From a virus, in IMG/VR virus record IMGVR_UViG_3300009506_000030, positions 1 through 60,840 of that record: a DNA stretch of 60,840 nucleotides. One strand, given 5' to 3'. Shown piece by piece: positions 27,201 to 34,965 of the stretch (positions are counted from its first letter, which is position 1; the number at the start of each line of letters is the position of its first letter). The notes beneath the pieces are model-generated. The model saw only the letters and a program-made list of their open reading frames with translations, had not been told where the DNA came from and ran no database searches. The position numbers and the translations under genes are program-made.

Positions 27201-29756
27201 TAGACTGTCTATTACCAAATTACCTGTTAAGCTTACTGTTGCACAAGTACCAGTTCCAGTAGTTACAGTGAAATAAGCGGTGTTGAAAACAATTGTTACA
27301 TCTCCACCAGTAGTGTCAACAGCAGCCGATTGATTATATTCAAAAAAAGAATCATTTCCTCCACCAGCTCCAGGGAGTTGATAAGAAGTTCCAGCACTAT
27401 CAACATATAAAAGTTTTGTTCCACTGGTTGTCTCAGCAGCATAAAGTCTTATGGCATTTGTACCAGGACCAGCAGGAGCTGCAGCTGCTGCTGATAGCTC
27501 CATGTATTCCCTTACAATAGCTGCTGATTCAACAGTAATGCCATCATTAAAAGTTGCTTCACCTGCAACTAATAATGTGCTGGAAAGAGATACTGCTCCA
27601 GTAACAGTTAAAGTACCACTTAATAACGTATTCCCACCTACCGTTAAATTACCGCTAATAATTACTTCATCATTTACTGTTAATGCACTTTCTATTGTTA
27701 CTGTATCATTAAAGGTAGCAGCTCCACAAACATGTAAAGTAGTTGATAGGCTTACTGCTCCGCTTACCGTTAATGTGTCATTAATAATTGTTATTCCATC
27801 AATGGTAGCTGTACCTGTAATTGCTATATTATTATTAATTGAAACAATTCCACTAATTGTTAAACTATCACCAAATGTAACTGCTCCTGAAACATGCAAT
27901 GTATTTTGTACACTGGCAGAACCAGTTACATTCAATGTACTTACTGTTAAAGCACCGCTTATATTTACATTATTATTAAATGAAGAAACACCACTTACTG
28001 TTAACGAATCTCCAAATGTTACAGCACCAGATACATGAAGAGTGTTTTGAACACTTGCAGCACCTGTAACACTGAGAGTACTTACAGTCAATGCTCCACT
28101 TATATTTGTATTATTGTTAATAGTTACAATACCGCTTACTGTAAGACTATCCCCCAATGTGGTAGCTCCACTCACATGTAAAGTTGTCTGAACAGATGCT
28201 GCAGCGGTAACATTAAGTGTACTGACAGTTAGTATTCCACTTATATTAACATTATTATTAAAGGATGATACTCCACTTACTGATAATGTATCGCCAAAAG
28301 TAACAGTACTACTTACTGTCAATGCACCACAAACAAAAAAGTCACCACCAAGTGTAAGATTTGCAGATACTGATTGCGCACCCCTTGTTCCATCATTAAT
28401 AACATATTGAGTATGATCATCATCGGAAAGACCAGACAAAGATCCATGGTCGGAAACCGCCACTCCTGCTCCTGCTATGGTTGCAGTTCTCCAATCAATA
28501 TAATCACCACCACCTGCCACGGATCTCACCCTTGCATTTACTTGATTTCCATATGCACCTGTCTGAAAAATTATAGTTCCAATTGGCCTCATTTCAGGCC
28601 CTGGAAGCGAACCCAATAATAAACTATTTATTTCAGTTGTTGCTCCTGTTTGGGCTGAAGCAAGATTTCCATAATCAGCTTGACCAATAATAGCAATCAT
28701 TTGATTATCAACATCATTGGTCATAAAGACATGACATAAAACAAACTGATTATTATTTACTTCAGTTAATTGCCATGTCCCAGCTACATCTTCATTCCAT
28801 ACTAATCTTGTACCAGCAGCAGCAGTTATTACTGAAAATCCAGCATTGGTTGTTGATACCCAAGGACCACCTGCTCCAGACCTGTACCATATGGGTAAGC
28901 CAACAGTACTTGCTACGGCTGCTGCGCTTATTTCCAAGTCTTCATCATAAGCTGATCCAGCATTATGTCCAAATTGTGCATCCTCATCATCTGCACCAGT
29001 TTGATCAGCGGTAAAATTAACCAGAGCTAATCCATCATCGTAAGCAAGTCCAACCGTATCATGTAAATAATGATGGGTTTTCCCATCCATTGTTATTCCA
29101 TGACGTTCATCAGCAAATAGTATTTTAGTTGCCTGTGCGGTATTCCAGTATAAAATAGCTACTAGTGCTTTTTCTTCAATTGCTGTTTCTACTTGAGCAT
29201 CACTTGGACTATTTACCTCAGTCAGTGTTGCACTGTCATAGTATATAAGTGTTGTTCCTGTAGTATTTGTTGGAACAATAGTATCTGCAGCAGTTACAGT
29301 AAATCTTTGACCTTTGATATAATAATCAAACGATGTTGCAGTAGGACTTATTGATAATGTCCTTGTTCCATCATCCCATGATAAATCAGAATCAGTCCTG
29401 TTGGGGAAACCAGAAGGTTCATTAGTATCTGCACCATCAGGTAAGCCTATTATTGCAGATCTATCGGCTGTTACCGTTACATGATCGGCAGTACTTCTTT
29501 GTCCATCATACGCAACAGATTTTGCCCAATACCAATAAGACTTCGTAGTATTTATTGCTGTAAATAAATCATAATAAAATACATACGGAGTCTCTGAATT
29601 AGTAATATGAAATGTTTTTGCTATAACATCTGCTGTTGTTATAGCTGCAGTATTATCATCTTCCCTGCGGTATATTTCATAATGACTAATATCTTTCTGG
29701 TTAGGACTGGTCCATTTAAGGATATTACCCCAATTGGTAACAATAGCACAGGCCAT
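24249..29756 (-). CDS. long repetitive tail fibre with S74 chaperone domain
   Basis: 1835 residues. N-terminus (1-60) is FN3-like (ILKWTSPNQKDISHYEIYRR). The centre (about 460-1460) has several dozen short repeats on the theme TLTVSGxxTxxGxxTISG, expected to form a triple beta-helix shaft. The end carries an intramolecular chaperone of the S74 type: SSKRFKKNIEPYDCEWSKIL, LGYIAEEIEELG, then a C-terminal helix IEMIKKQQKQINELRKIL. S74 domains trimerise the fibre and cut themselves off, usually at a Ser in the SSKRFKKN region. It is the probable receptor-binding fibre. Confidence 0.85.
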   Translation of the reverse strand: MACAIVTNWGNILKWTSPNQKDISHYEIYRREDDNTAAITTADVIAKTFHITNSETPYVFYYDLFTAINTTKSYWYWAKSVAYDGQRSTADHVTVTADRSAIIGLPDGADTNEPSGFPNRTDSDLSWDDGTRTLSISPTATSFDYYIKGQRFTVTAADTIVPTNTTGTTLIYYDSATLTEVNSPSDAQVETAIEEKALVAILYWNTAQATKILFADERHGITMDGKTHHYLHDTVGLAYDDGLALVNFTADQTGADDEDAQFGHNAGSAYDEDLEISAAAVASTVGLPIWYRSGAGGPWVSTTNAGFSVITAAAGTRLVWNEDVAGTWQLTEVNNNQFVLCHVFMTNDVDNQMIAIIGQADYGNLASAQTGATTEINSLLLGSLPGPEMRPIGTIIFQTGAYGNQVNARVRSVAGGGDYIDWRTATIAGAGVAVSDHGSLSGLSDDDHTQYVINDGTRGAQSVSANLTLGGDFFVCGALTVSSTVTFGDTLSVSGVSSFNNNVNISGILTVSTLNVTAAASVQTTLHVSGATTLGDSLTVSGIVTINNNTNISGALTVSTLSVTGAASVQNTLHVSGAVTFGDSLTVSGVSSFNNNVNISGALTVSTLNVTGSASVQNTLHVSGAVTFGDSLTISGIVSINNNIAITGTATIDGITIINDTLTVSGAVSLSTTLHVCGAATFNDTVTIESALTVNDEVIISGNLTVGGNTLLSGTLTVTGAVSLSSTLLVAGEATFNDGITVESAAIVREYMELSAAAAAPAGPGTNAIRLYAAETTSGTKLLYVDSAGTSYQLPGAGGGNDSFFEYNQSAAVDTTGGDVTIVFNTAYFTVTTGTGTCATVSLTGNLVIDSLSVSGTLSVCGQTTFSDNVIISGTLTVSGDTTISGDLNVGTNICGAGTLEIAGAVTLDGTTTINDNLVVSGSSTLQGAVTISGGLTVSGAITLDGTTINDGLIVSGTTSLGGNTTISGTLTVSGATTIGALVVSGTSTLNGAVTISGNVTVSGNTSLNGTLTVSGITSLQGATTVSGGLTTNTLVVTATLSVCGTTTLGGATTIDNTLEVSGVATFDNNIIVSGTATIDGQLNANGGLVVSGTSTLNGGLTVSGNVTVSGDTSLNGTLTVSGTTTLAATTINGGLTISSGLTVSGTTTLNGAVTISGNVTVTGTTTFGGITKINSTLTVSGAVTFESTLSVSGAVTLNGTALTSIKLDDWNTPDDNTDLNATSTYHGLCPKLSNVASEYLNGQGAWTTPAGGGNAIYIEENANPEWNTSVSDGYLNFGPQFLLTTVLGNSSTVTIGDPLTLGAVNATSMVVTGALTVSGGATISGGLIVCGTTSLGGNTTISGTLTVSGTTTIGALVVSGTSTLNGAVNISGNLTVSGNTSLNGTLTVSSTTTVYGQLNANGAFVCCGTATFQGTGGGNFIVCGLATFGGTTFHVSGAATFGETFAVSGVATFNGAIKTSANISVTGERSLTMQTNITSAFTFYDDAGTPIEYLRFDSTTGSALVTVAPTFAAEGLVRIGNNAVHNCSSLTRISNASLENTKKYSLYVDLLSTPAAADTSDKIGIGGYTVLNNTNVNGACYGLQFGPYVSGTTGGAVASTTTYGIQTWGARSYNGTFRTLNNIALDLNHWINDTAGVFQAANSYGLMIRDSAVLGTGGYITNQYQAYFYAPTKGTNNYQLVLAGTNTASCGLWFNGVGGLHIGATASSYLYVNTIPQSTTTTDPLYWDSTNGTIHRVTSSKRFKKNIEPYDCEWSKILEVQPKTFTGLGGEKYSLGYIAEEIEELGLDYLVNYDKDGLPESLNYMNFSIYAIEMIKKQQKQINELRKILCDKKT
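25380..28340 (-). repeat. short-period repeats coding for the fibre shaft
   Basis: Imperfect units of about 18-24 bases, many encoding T-V-S-G or T-I-S-G, repeat across the fibre shaft with diverged third codon positions. Adjacent larger blocks (for example around 27830-28290) repeat as about 132-base units differing in a few bases, suggesting recent duplication. Confidence 0.75.
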
Positions 29757-29759
29757 TTC

Positions 29760-30026
29760 TTATTCCCATACAATAGTAGCCGTAGCGCATTCTAAGGCGA
29801 CATACATATTTTGAATTTCTACCCCTCTAGAATCTCCCCAAGTAACAGTCCTTGGAGCAGTGCCACAATAGAATTTCATTATTTCAGTATTGGCAGTTGC
29901 AGCAGTAGCATTATAGACTGTACATGTTGCGCTCAACTGTCCAGTATTTGGAGTTACAATAACTGAAGTAATCATTAATGGACCTGGCTGAATAGAAGCA
30001 GATGCTGTTACATATTTTTGTCCCAT
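29760..30026 (-). CDS. small virion protein, decoration-like
   Basis: 88 residues, all beta by pattern, rich in Thr, Ala and Val (ITSVIVTPNTGQLSATCTVY). It shares one base with the stop of the holin-like gene upstream and precedes the fibre. It may be a head or fibre attachment protein; not recognised. Confidence 0.5.
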   Translation of the reverse strand: MGQKYVTASASIQPGPLMITSVIVTPNTGQLSATCTVYNATAATANTEIMKFYCGTAPRTVTWGDSRGVEIQNMYVALECATATIVWE

Positions 30027-30229
30027 TACTTATTCCTCCTTACTTCGACTGCTTTAACTCCAGACCTACCAACAATATAAGCAATCAAAGTATAAATTGC
30101 TTCTTCTGGCAAATCCAAACCAAATATTTTATTAACAATAGGAATAGCTGCACCAGCTATAGCTGCCCAAAATTCAGTAGTCTTATATCCTGGTTTTGCA
30201 TTAGTCCCGTTTACCGCTGTAGTTGCCAT
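30026..30229 (-). CDS. putative holin
   Basis: 67 residues: polar N-terminus, then TEFWAAIAGAAIPIVNKIFG and EAIYTLIAYIVGRSGV, two hydrophobic segments separated by a short acidic turn, and a basic end (VEVRRNK). This matches small phage holins placed in virion operons. GAGGAGTT precedes the ATG. The adjoining spanin-like pair supports a lysis role. Confidence 0.6.
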   Translation of the reverse strand: MATTAVNGTNAKPGYKTTEFWAAIAGAAIPIVNKIFGLDLPEEAIYTLIAYIVGRSGVKAVEVRRNK

Positions 30230-30238
30230 AACTCCTCC

Positions 30239-30403
30239 TTACACATCTGGAAGATCATTGGGATCTTTTTTCTTAAACTCTTCGTAAGCTTTATCTAAAG
30301 CTTTTTTTGTTTCTTCTGCTGAAAGTCCTGCAGCTTGAGCACGTAAACTCAAGATCTGCAAAACTCCAACAAGTATTTCTCCTATAAGAACAGCTATAGA
30401 CAT
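30239..30403 (-). CDS. 54-residue membrane-associated protein
   Basis: MSIAVLIGEILVGVLQILSL forms one hydrophobic helix, followed by a charged helix (AEETKKALDKAYEEFKKKD). It lies between the holin-like gene and a lipoprotein, so it may be a second holin or antiholin. Preceded by CTAGGAAATG, a modest ribosome binding site. Confidence 0.55.
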   Translation of the reverse strand: MSIAVLIGEILVGVLQILSLRAQAAGLSAEETKKALDKAYEEFKKKDPNDLPDV

Positions 30404-30406
30404 TTC

Positions 30407-30808
30407 CTAGTCCTCCGTTAAGGCTATAAGCCTGTTGATTAATTCTGTTAAACGATTCTGAGTAGCAGCATCGAGTTTTAATCCATTTTCCTGGAGTTGT
30501 TTAATAGTATCTATAATAGGAAATAACTCTATCAGTACTTTCTTTTTTTCCCTTAGCATTACACGCTGATCATCTGAAAGATCTTTATTAATCATATCTT
30601 CAGTGATGAGCGTTGGATTGGCTTTAAGCATAGCACGATCAGCCTCTACTATTGTAGGATCGATGACCTGATCAAGATATAAATCGTACTGTGCATTATA
30701 AACATTTACTGCCCACAGTGTTTGCTGCTGTGGAGTTAAATGTGCCATACATCCCATAAGAACTAAAAGAATAAGAAAGCATATACTGTTCCTTTTCACT
30801 AGTTGCAT
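30407..30808 (-). CDS. lipoprotein, possible outer-membrane spanin
   Basis: 133 residues. The start MQLVKRNSICFLILLVLMGC is a lipoprotein signal with lipobox LMGC (Cys20). The mature part is helical. Just upstream lies a single-span protein with a helical outer domain, so the two could act as spanins in lysis; this would imply a Gram-negative host. It is larger than most o-spanins, and a structural lipoprotein is the alternative. Confidence 0.55.
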   Translation of the reverse strand: MQLVKRNSICFLILLVLMGCMAHLTPQQQTLWAVNVYNAQYDLYLDQVIDPTIVEADRAMLKANPTLITEDMINKDLSDDQRVMLREKKKVLIELFPIIDTIKQLQENGLKLDAATQNRLTELINRLIALTED

Positions 30809-30818
30809 AAATCACCTC

Positions 30819-31052
30819 TTACTGGTTTGGAACTATTCTTGCTACACCACCGTCTGGTAAATGAATATGATTGGGAGGAGCGTTCTTAAAATAAGTCATA
30901 ACAATAGCACTCAACTCCTTCAAATCGTCCTTTATCACTTCATGGTCCTTGTCATTACGGGCTAAAGCATCCTGCATAGTCCATGCAACAAGAGCAAGTA
31001 AGACCATTGCAACGGTGATTACAATATTTAAGTATAGTCTTCCTTTGTCCAT
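30819..31052 (-). CDS. single-span protein, possible inner-membrane spanin
   Basis: 77 residues: MDKGRLYLNIVITVAMVLLA anchors it in the membrane, followed by a charged helix (DKDHEVIKDDLKEL) and a short polar tail. The start was moved to 31052, behind GAAAGGGTAAAG. It precedes the lipoprotein gene. The spanin assignment is inferred from topology and neighbours. Confidence 0.5.
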   Translation of the reverse strand: MDKGRLYLNIVITVAMVLLALVAWTMQDALARNDKDHEVIKDDLKELSAIVMTYFKNAPPNHIHLPDGGVARIVPNQ

Positions 31053-31103
31053 CTTTACCCTTTCGAAAATCCATAGCTCCCCATAACACAAGGGAGCATG
31101 GAA

Positions 31104-31556
31104 TTATGGAGTTGTTGTACACATTACAAACCATTTAGCAACAAAACCAGATGTTTTAGTGCTGGAAGTGTAAAGCGCACAAAGACTTCCACCAGCAGTA
31201 ATTTCAAGTATTTTTGTAGTGCTCAATGCAGTATCAAAGTTAGTATAATTAGCAGCAGCAGCAGAAATCTTTATTTCGTTTACTAAGGCTCCAGTTCCTG
31301 CACTATTAGTTAAGGATACTCCAGAACTTGTTCCAGCAGCTGTTACCTGTACAGCTCCAAAGAAAAAAGTTGTATTTGATGTAACGGTAACTAAAGTCAC
31401 ATAACCAGACACAGAAGCACTTACAAGAGTACCAGAAAAAGTAAATCCATTGGATGCAGCTAATTTGTCTTGCGTAATTTCTGCAGTAGTAGCGATGTCA
31501 TCATTAACAACATAAACATCTGCTACATTGCCCCTTATTGTTTCATATTGTCCCAT
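31104..31556 (-). CDS. small virion protein
   Basis: 150 residues, beta-rich with many Thr, Ser, Ala and Val (FTFSGTLVSASVSGYVTLVT). It follows the decoration-like protein and precedes the lysis-like cluster. Probably a head or tail accessory protein; family not recognised. Confidence 0.5.
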   Translation of the reverse strand: MGQYETIRGNVADVYVVNDDIATTAEITQDKLAASNGFTFSGTLVSASVSGYVTLVTVTSNTTFFFGAVQVTAAGTSSGVSLTNSAGTGALVNEIKISAAAANYTNFDTALSTTKILEITAGGSLCALYTSSTKTSGFVAKWFVMCTTTP

Positions 31557-31621
31557 TTATTTATCCTTTCAAAAATAAAGGAGGAGTGCACCCATAATGA
31601 GTGCACTCGTTCCCTTTTGTG

Positions 31622-32380
31622 TTACAGGTTAAAATCAACCATTGCACAAGAACCAGCAACAGCAGTTTGCGTGAAAACACCAACATAAGTATCGCTTGAT
31701 GTAATGTTGGGGCCAACTGCACCAGTTGTGCAAGCAGTCGTGTGATAAGCAGGCCCACCGACAAGGTTCCCACCAATAGCCAGAACAGGCCATTCACCCT
31801 TCTTGCCAAGATACACAAAAGAAGAAGCAGCAGCAGAAGAAAGTGTTACACCAACAAGTTTTCCTGTCAGCAAAGCACAGTCTCCAGTTACCACAACTCC
31901 CTTGTAAGGATTTTGCACAAGATGAGTAATAGACGTTGTGTTAAGGGCAAGCTCTAATCCGTCTTTTAAGATAACCTTAGCAGCAGTACTGGAAGCAGGC
32001 CATGCAGGATGTCCTTGGATCATATAACTATAATCACTACCTGTACCACAAGTTATCAAAAGCATACCATCAGCATACAGATCCGCTGCAGCAGACGTTG
32101 CGCCAATCACCAGGAATACTTCCGTTGCGCCAATAGAAGCAGTAATGGCAACAGCCCTATTGTGATGATTAGCAACAACAGCAGGACCCTGTACAGTTAC
32201 TCCTGCAGAAACAGCAGCAGCACCGATCTGGGCAAATACAACTTCTCTGCCAAGACCAAGCGGTTTTACATCTCCAAGCTTGGCAAACTTCTGGCTGGTA
32301 TTGAGAGCGGTCTTAGCCTCCCTAATACCCATAACACTAATCTTTGAATTTCCACCATAATTGTGAACACGATCTACCAT
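31622..32380 (-). CDS. capsid decoration-like protein
   Basis: 252 residues, rich in Ala, Val, Gly and Thr. Immediately downstream of the major capsid gene, the usual place for a decoration or head-stabilising protein. The beta-rich sequence without charged runs fits. AAAAGGAGAAAAAATT precedes the ATG. Confidence 0.5.
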   Translation of the reverse strand: MVDRVHNYGGNSKISVMGIREAKTALNTSQKFAKLGDVKPLGLGREVVFAQIGAAAVSAGVTVQGPAVVANHHNRAVAITASIGATEVFLVIGATSAAADLYADGMLLITCGTGSDYSYMIQGHPAWPASSTAAKVILKDGLELALNTTSITHLVQNPYKGVVVTGDCALLTGKLVGVTLSSAAASSFVYLGKKGEWPVLAIGGNLVGGPAYHTTACTTGAVGPNITSSDTYVGVFTQTAVAGSCAMVDFNL

Positions 32381-32448
32381 AATTTTTTCTCCTTTTGCTT
32401 ATGGGCAAGCTCTGAACCTCATTGGCTTGAAGTCAGGAGTACCCTAGT

Positions 32449-33381
32449 TTAAGAAATATTCTGAATCTGCCCCTGGTAACGTGGAGCAGTACAAATAATA
32501 TTACCCATCCAGTAAAAACGCCCTGTCTTGGCATCTTCATCGAGATGGGTCATAAAATCCTGCCATGACATATTGCGGTCTTCATGAACAACAAACTCAA
32601 TAAAATCTGTATTCAGAAGATAAGCAATACCAGTTGCAAGATCATCATCAGTAATAACTATAGCAGAGTTGAACTCTATTCCATTAAAACCAATGGACCT
32701 GAGATCAACATGCCCAGTATTCTGATACCGTTGCTGCGGAGTCATCTTGTTCCACATGCTGTTGTATACAGCCTGTGTAGTGATGATCATATCAGGTTCT
32801 TTGTTGTTCTTGGTAGTCTCACCGTAAGCAGTCTGAAACATGCTGTTGGAGTAAGCTCCACCTGTTGCGTTCAGGTAAGCTTGCGCCCATGTGTCAGTTG
32901 TTCGGTTAATCGTACCATAGGTAGTATAGTTTGTGCCATCATCACAGATAGCTGGCAAACCATCTATTTGATCTCCAGAACCACCAGACCTGAGACCGTC
33001 ATTTAAAATCTGAGACATGGTTTCTCTCGCATTGTCCATTTTGTCAGCTACAAAATTTCTAATACGGTTAGAACCCATAGAAATAGCTTCGGACCATCCA
33101 TCGATTGTAACATCTACATACGCCATTTTCCAATCGTGGATAAATTCCTTTACTGTCTCTTTCTGTGTAGTACTGAACTTAGCACCCCTGCTATAGAATC
33201 CACCAGGGAGACGTGCATATCTTGCGCCAGTTCTGATGTTCTCACCAGAATCAGCCATGTACTTGCCTTTTCCTTCGATACGAGCAAGAATCGCATTATT
33301 CTGAATTATCTGCGACTCAATCTTTGGAAGATACTCGTCCCTTACAAAGGCATCAATTTCTTGAACATTACTTTTGCTCAT
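32449..33381 (-). CDS. major capsid protein
   Basis: 310 residues. Order scaffold - capsid - decoration is as expected. Features: N-arm helix (VRDEYLPKIESQIIQNNAIL), a loop with GARYARLPGGFYSRG, the YVDVTIDGWSEAISMGSNRI spine region, and a P-domain NEPD-like IITTQAVYNSMW, as in HK97-fold capsid proteins of short-tailed phages. A strong GAAGGTGATACA leader precedes it. Function is confident; subfamily is not. Confidence 0.8.
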   Translation of the reverse strand: MSKSNVQEIDAFVRDEYLPKIESQIIQNNAILARIEGKGKYMADSGENIRTGARYARLPGGFYSRGAKFSTTQKETVKEFIHDWKMAYVDVTIDGWSEAISMGSNRIRNFVADKMDNARETMSQILNDGLRSGGSGDQIDGLPAICDDGTNYTTYGTINRTTDTWAQAYLNATGGAYSNSMFQTAYGETTKNNKEPDMIITTQAVYNSMWNKMTPQQRYQNTGHVDLRSIGFNGIEFNSAIVITDDDLATGIAYLLNTDFIEFVVHEDRNMSWQDFMTHLDEDAKTGRFYWMGNIICTAPRYQGQIQNIS

Positions 33382-33427
33382 TGTATCACCTTCCTATTGA
33401 GACTAGGAAAGAGATACAGCCACACTA

Positions 33428-34171
33428 CTAATCAGTGCTGCCTCTTTTCCTAGCAATTACTTTTCGTACTTGTCGTCCAAGAGGCATGGTAGGTGATACT
33501 ACATTAGTCTTTCTTTGTTCTTCCCACTTTTCCTTTTCTTCATCCAGACGTTTCTGAAACTCTTCCTCTTTTATTTCATTCGAATAACATCCTAAAAGAG
33601 CGTTCTTCATATTCAGGAGATTGTTCTCTCTCGCATAGGTTAGCACCCTTTGAGGATCAATTTCAAATGATAAATCTCGGATTCGTTTACTCTGCAATTC
33701 TGAGAAAAGATCAACAAGCATTTTATTGCTGACCTGTGCTGCCTTTGCAAGATCATTCATTTCCTTCTGTGTCTGAGCTACAGACTTCTTGAGTTGTTTA
33801 ACAGCAGGGTCTGAATAATCATCATCATCTGAATCATCAAATTCATCAGAGAGCTGCTTTTCCCGTTTAGCTTTATATTCGTTAAACTCTTCAACGATTT
33901 TTGCGTTATCAGGATTTTGCTCAAACTCCCACCACTTTTCACCAACTGCAATCTTGTCTTTCATTGCAGCCATTTCCTCTTCGAGCTTTTTGCGCTCATC
34001 TGCCAGAGCTTGAGTCTTCTTTGTGTAATCTGCATGAAATCCCTTAACCTTCTTTTGGGAGTCTTCATCAAGATCTTTTATGCTCTCTTCATCAAGTTGA
34101 TCGAGATTAGGTTCGCCTGTACCTTTGTTATTTTCATCGGTGGGCTTAGTGTCTTTTGCTGCGTCTACCAT
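33428..34171 (-). CDS. capsid scaffolding protein
   Basis: 247 residues, highly charged and helical, with an acidic run (DEFDDSDDDDYSD, about 110-122) and a basic C-terminus (RQVRKVIARKRGS) that would bind capsid protein. Position directly upstream of the major capsid gene and the composition fit a scaffold that is lost before maturation. Confidence 0.75.
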   Translation of the reverse strand: MVDAAKDTKPTDENNKGTGEPNLDQLDEESIKDLDEDSQKKVKGFHADYTKKTQALADERKKLEEEMAAMKDKIAVGEKWWEFEQNPDNAKIVEEFNEYKAKREKQLSDEFDDSDDDDYSDPAVKQLKKSVAQTQKEMNDLAKAAQVSNKMLVDLFSELQSKRIRDLSFEIDPQRVLTYARENNLLNMKNALLGCYSNEIKEEEFQKRLDEEKEKWEEQRKTNVVSPTMPLGRQVRKVIARKRGSTD

Positions 34172-34285
34172 GCTACACTCCTTGTCTAGCGTATTGTCCA
34201 GTGCTCCCTCCAGGGAACTTATTGAACAGCACTATAGGACTACTATTAATACTAGTTTTGATGCTGCACACTTATGCAGTCTTAA

Positions 34286-34433
34286 CTAGCGTTTCTTACT
34301 TTTCTTAGACTTGCCTTTACCAGCTGTATTCATGGCTATGGCTATTGCCTGTTTTTGAGGATAACCTTTCATGCCTGAGTTTACTGATATTCTTGCTAAT
34401 AGTCTTTTGGCTTTTACCTTTTGTTAATGGCAT
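34286..34433 (-). pseudogene. small basic protein gene with a one-base frameshift
   Basis: Begins MPLTKGKSQKTISKNISKLR and would continue GYPQKQAIAIAMNTAGK in a different frame, a common small phage/bacterial protein pattern. One extra A in the GAAAGG at about 34360 separates the halves; as written, the first frame stops at 34317. Removing one base gives a 48-residue protein ending at 34286. It could be a base error, a recent mutation, or slippage. Confidence 0.55.
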
Positions 34434-34435
34434 AA

Positions 34436-34741
34436 TTACTTCCCATGATGACAGGTCGATTTTCCAGAACTCCTTCCCTGTCTATTCATACCTTTTCTTT
34501 CTTTCATATGAGTTCCGTAATGCAAAGGATTACCTCCACCTCTGCTCATAGAAGTCTTTGGTTTCTCTATGGCACTTCCTATCCCAACGTCTTCACCACG
34601 TCCACGATTAGGAGGGACATTCATTCCTATAGCACTTTTGAACTTATTGGTAAGATAATCGAAAGCACCTTCAGAGGCGTTCTGGATTTTTCCTACCCAT
34701 CCCTTTCCTTCATAAAACTCATCTCTGTCTTTTTTGTCCAT
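34436..34741 (-). CDS. small hypothetical protein of the portal-scaffold interval
   Basis: 101 residues from MDKKDRDEFYEGKGWVGK, with ACGGGGGAAATCATA before the ATG. The C-terminal part is Gly/Arg/His-rich and probably disordered (ending STCHHGK). Located with two other small basic genes between portal and scaffold. Function unknown. Confidence 0.55.
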   Translation of the reverse strand: MDKKDRDEFYEGKGWVGKIQNASEGAFDYLTNKFKSAIGMNVPPNRGRGEDVGIGSAIEKPKTSMSRGGGNPLHYGTHMKERKGMNRQGRSSGKSTCHHGK

Positions 34742-34965
34742 TATGATTTCCCCCGTTTTATATTCTTCCACATAGCAGCAGCTGCTACACGTTTACCTGC
34801 TTCAGCAGATCCATATTGTTTGGCAGCTTTGGCAGCTACTTTAGCAAATCCTTTTCCCTTTTTACCTATATCTCCACCTGATCTTGCTTTTTTTGCTACA
34901 GTACTCTTTGTCTTAGCAGACAACCCTTTTGAAGGAGAAGTTGATTTTCCTTTAAACTTAGCCAT
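34741..34965 (-). CDS. small Lys/Ala-rich basic protein
   Basis: 74 residues with over a third Lys, Ala and Gly (GKGFAKVAAKAAKQYGSAEA). Highly basic, so it may bind DNA or be packaged in the head. It overlaps the portal stop region by one base. No family recognised. Confidence 0.55.
   Translation of the reverse strand: MAKFKGKSTSPSKGLSAKTKSTVAKKARSGGDIGKKGKGFAKVAAKAAKQYGSAEAGKRVAAAAMWKNIKRGKS

Noticed and set aside
25036-28038. Several plus-strand open frames of 60-250 codons opposite the fibre gene
   Set aside because: They are Val/Pro/Thr repeats that mirror the TVSG repeats of the fibre on the other strand and have no ribosome binding sites.
34230-34238. CACTATAGG, like the core of a T7 promoter
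   Set aside because: It is on the strand opposite to the late genes, the upstream half does not match, and no phage RNA polymerase gene is seen.
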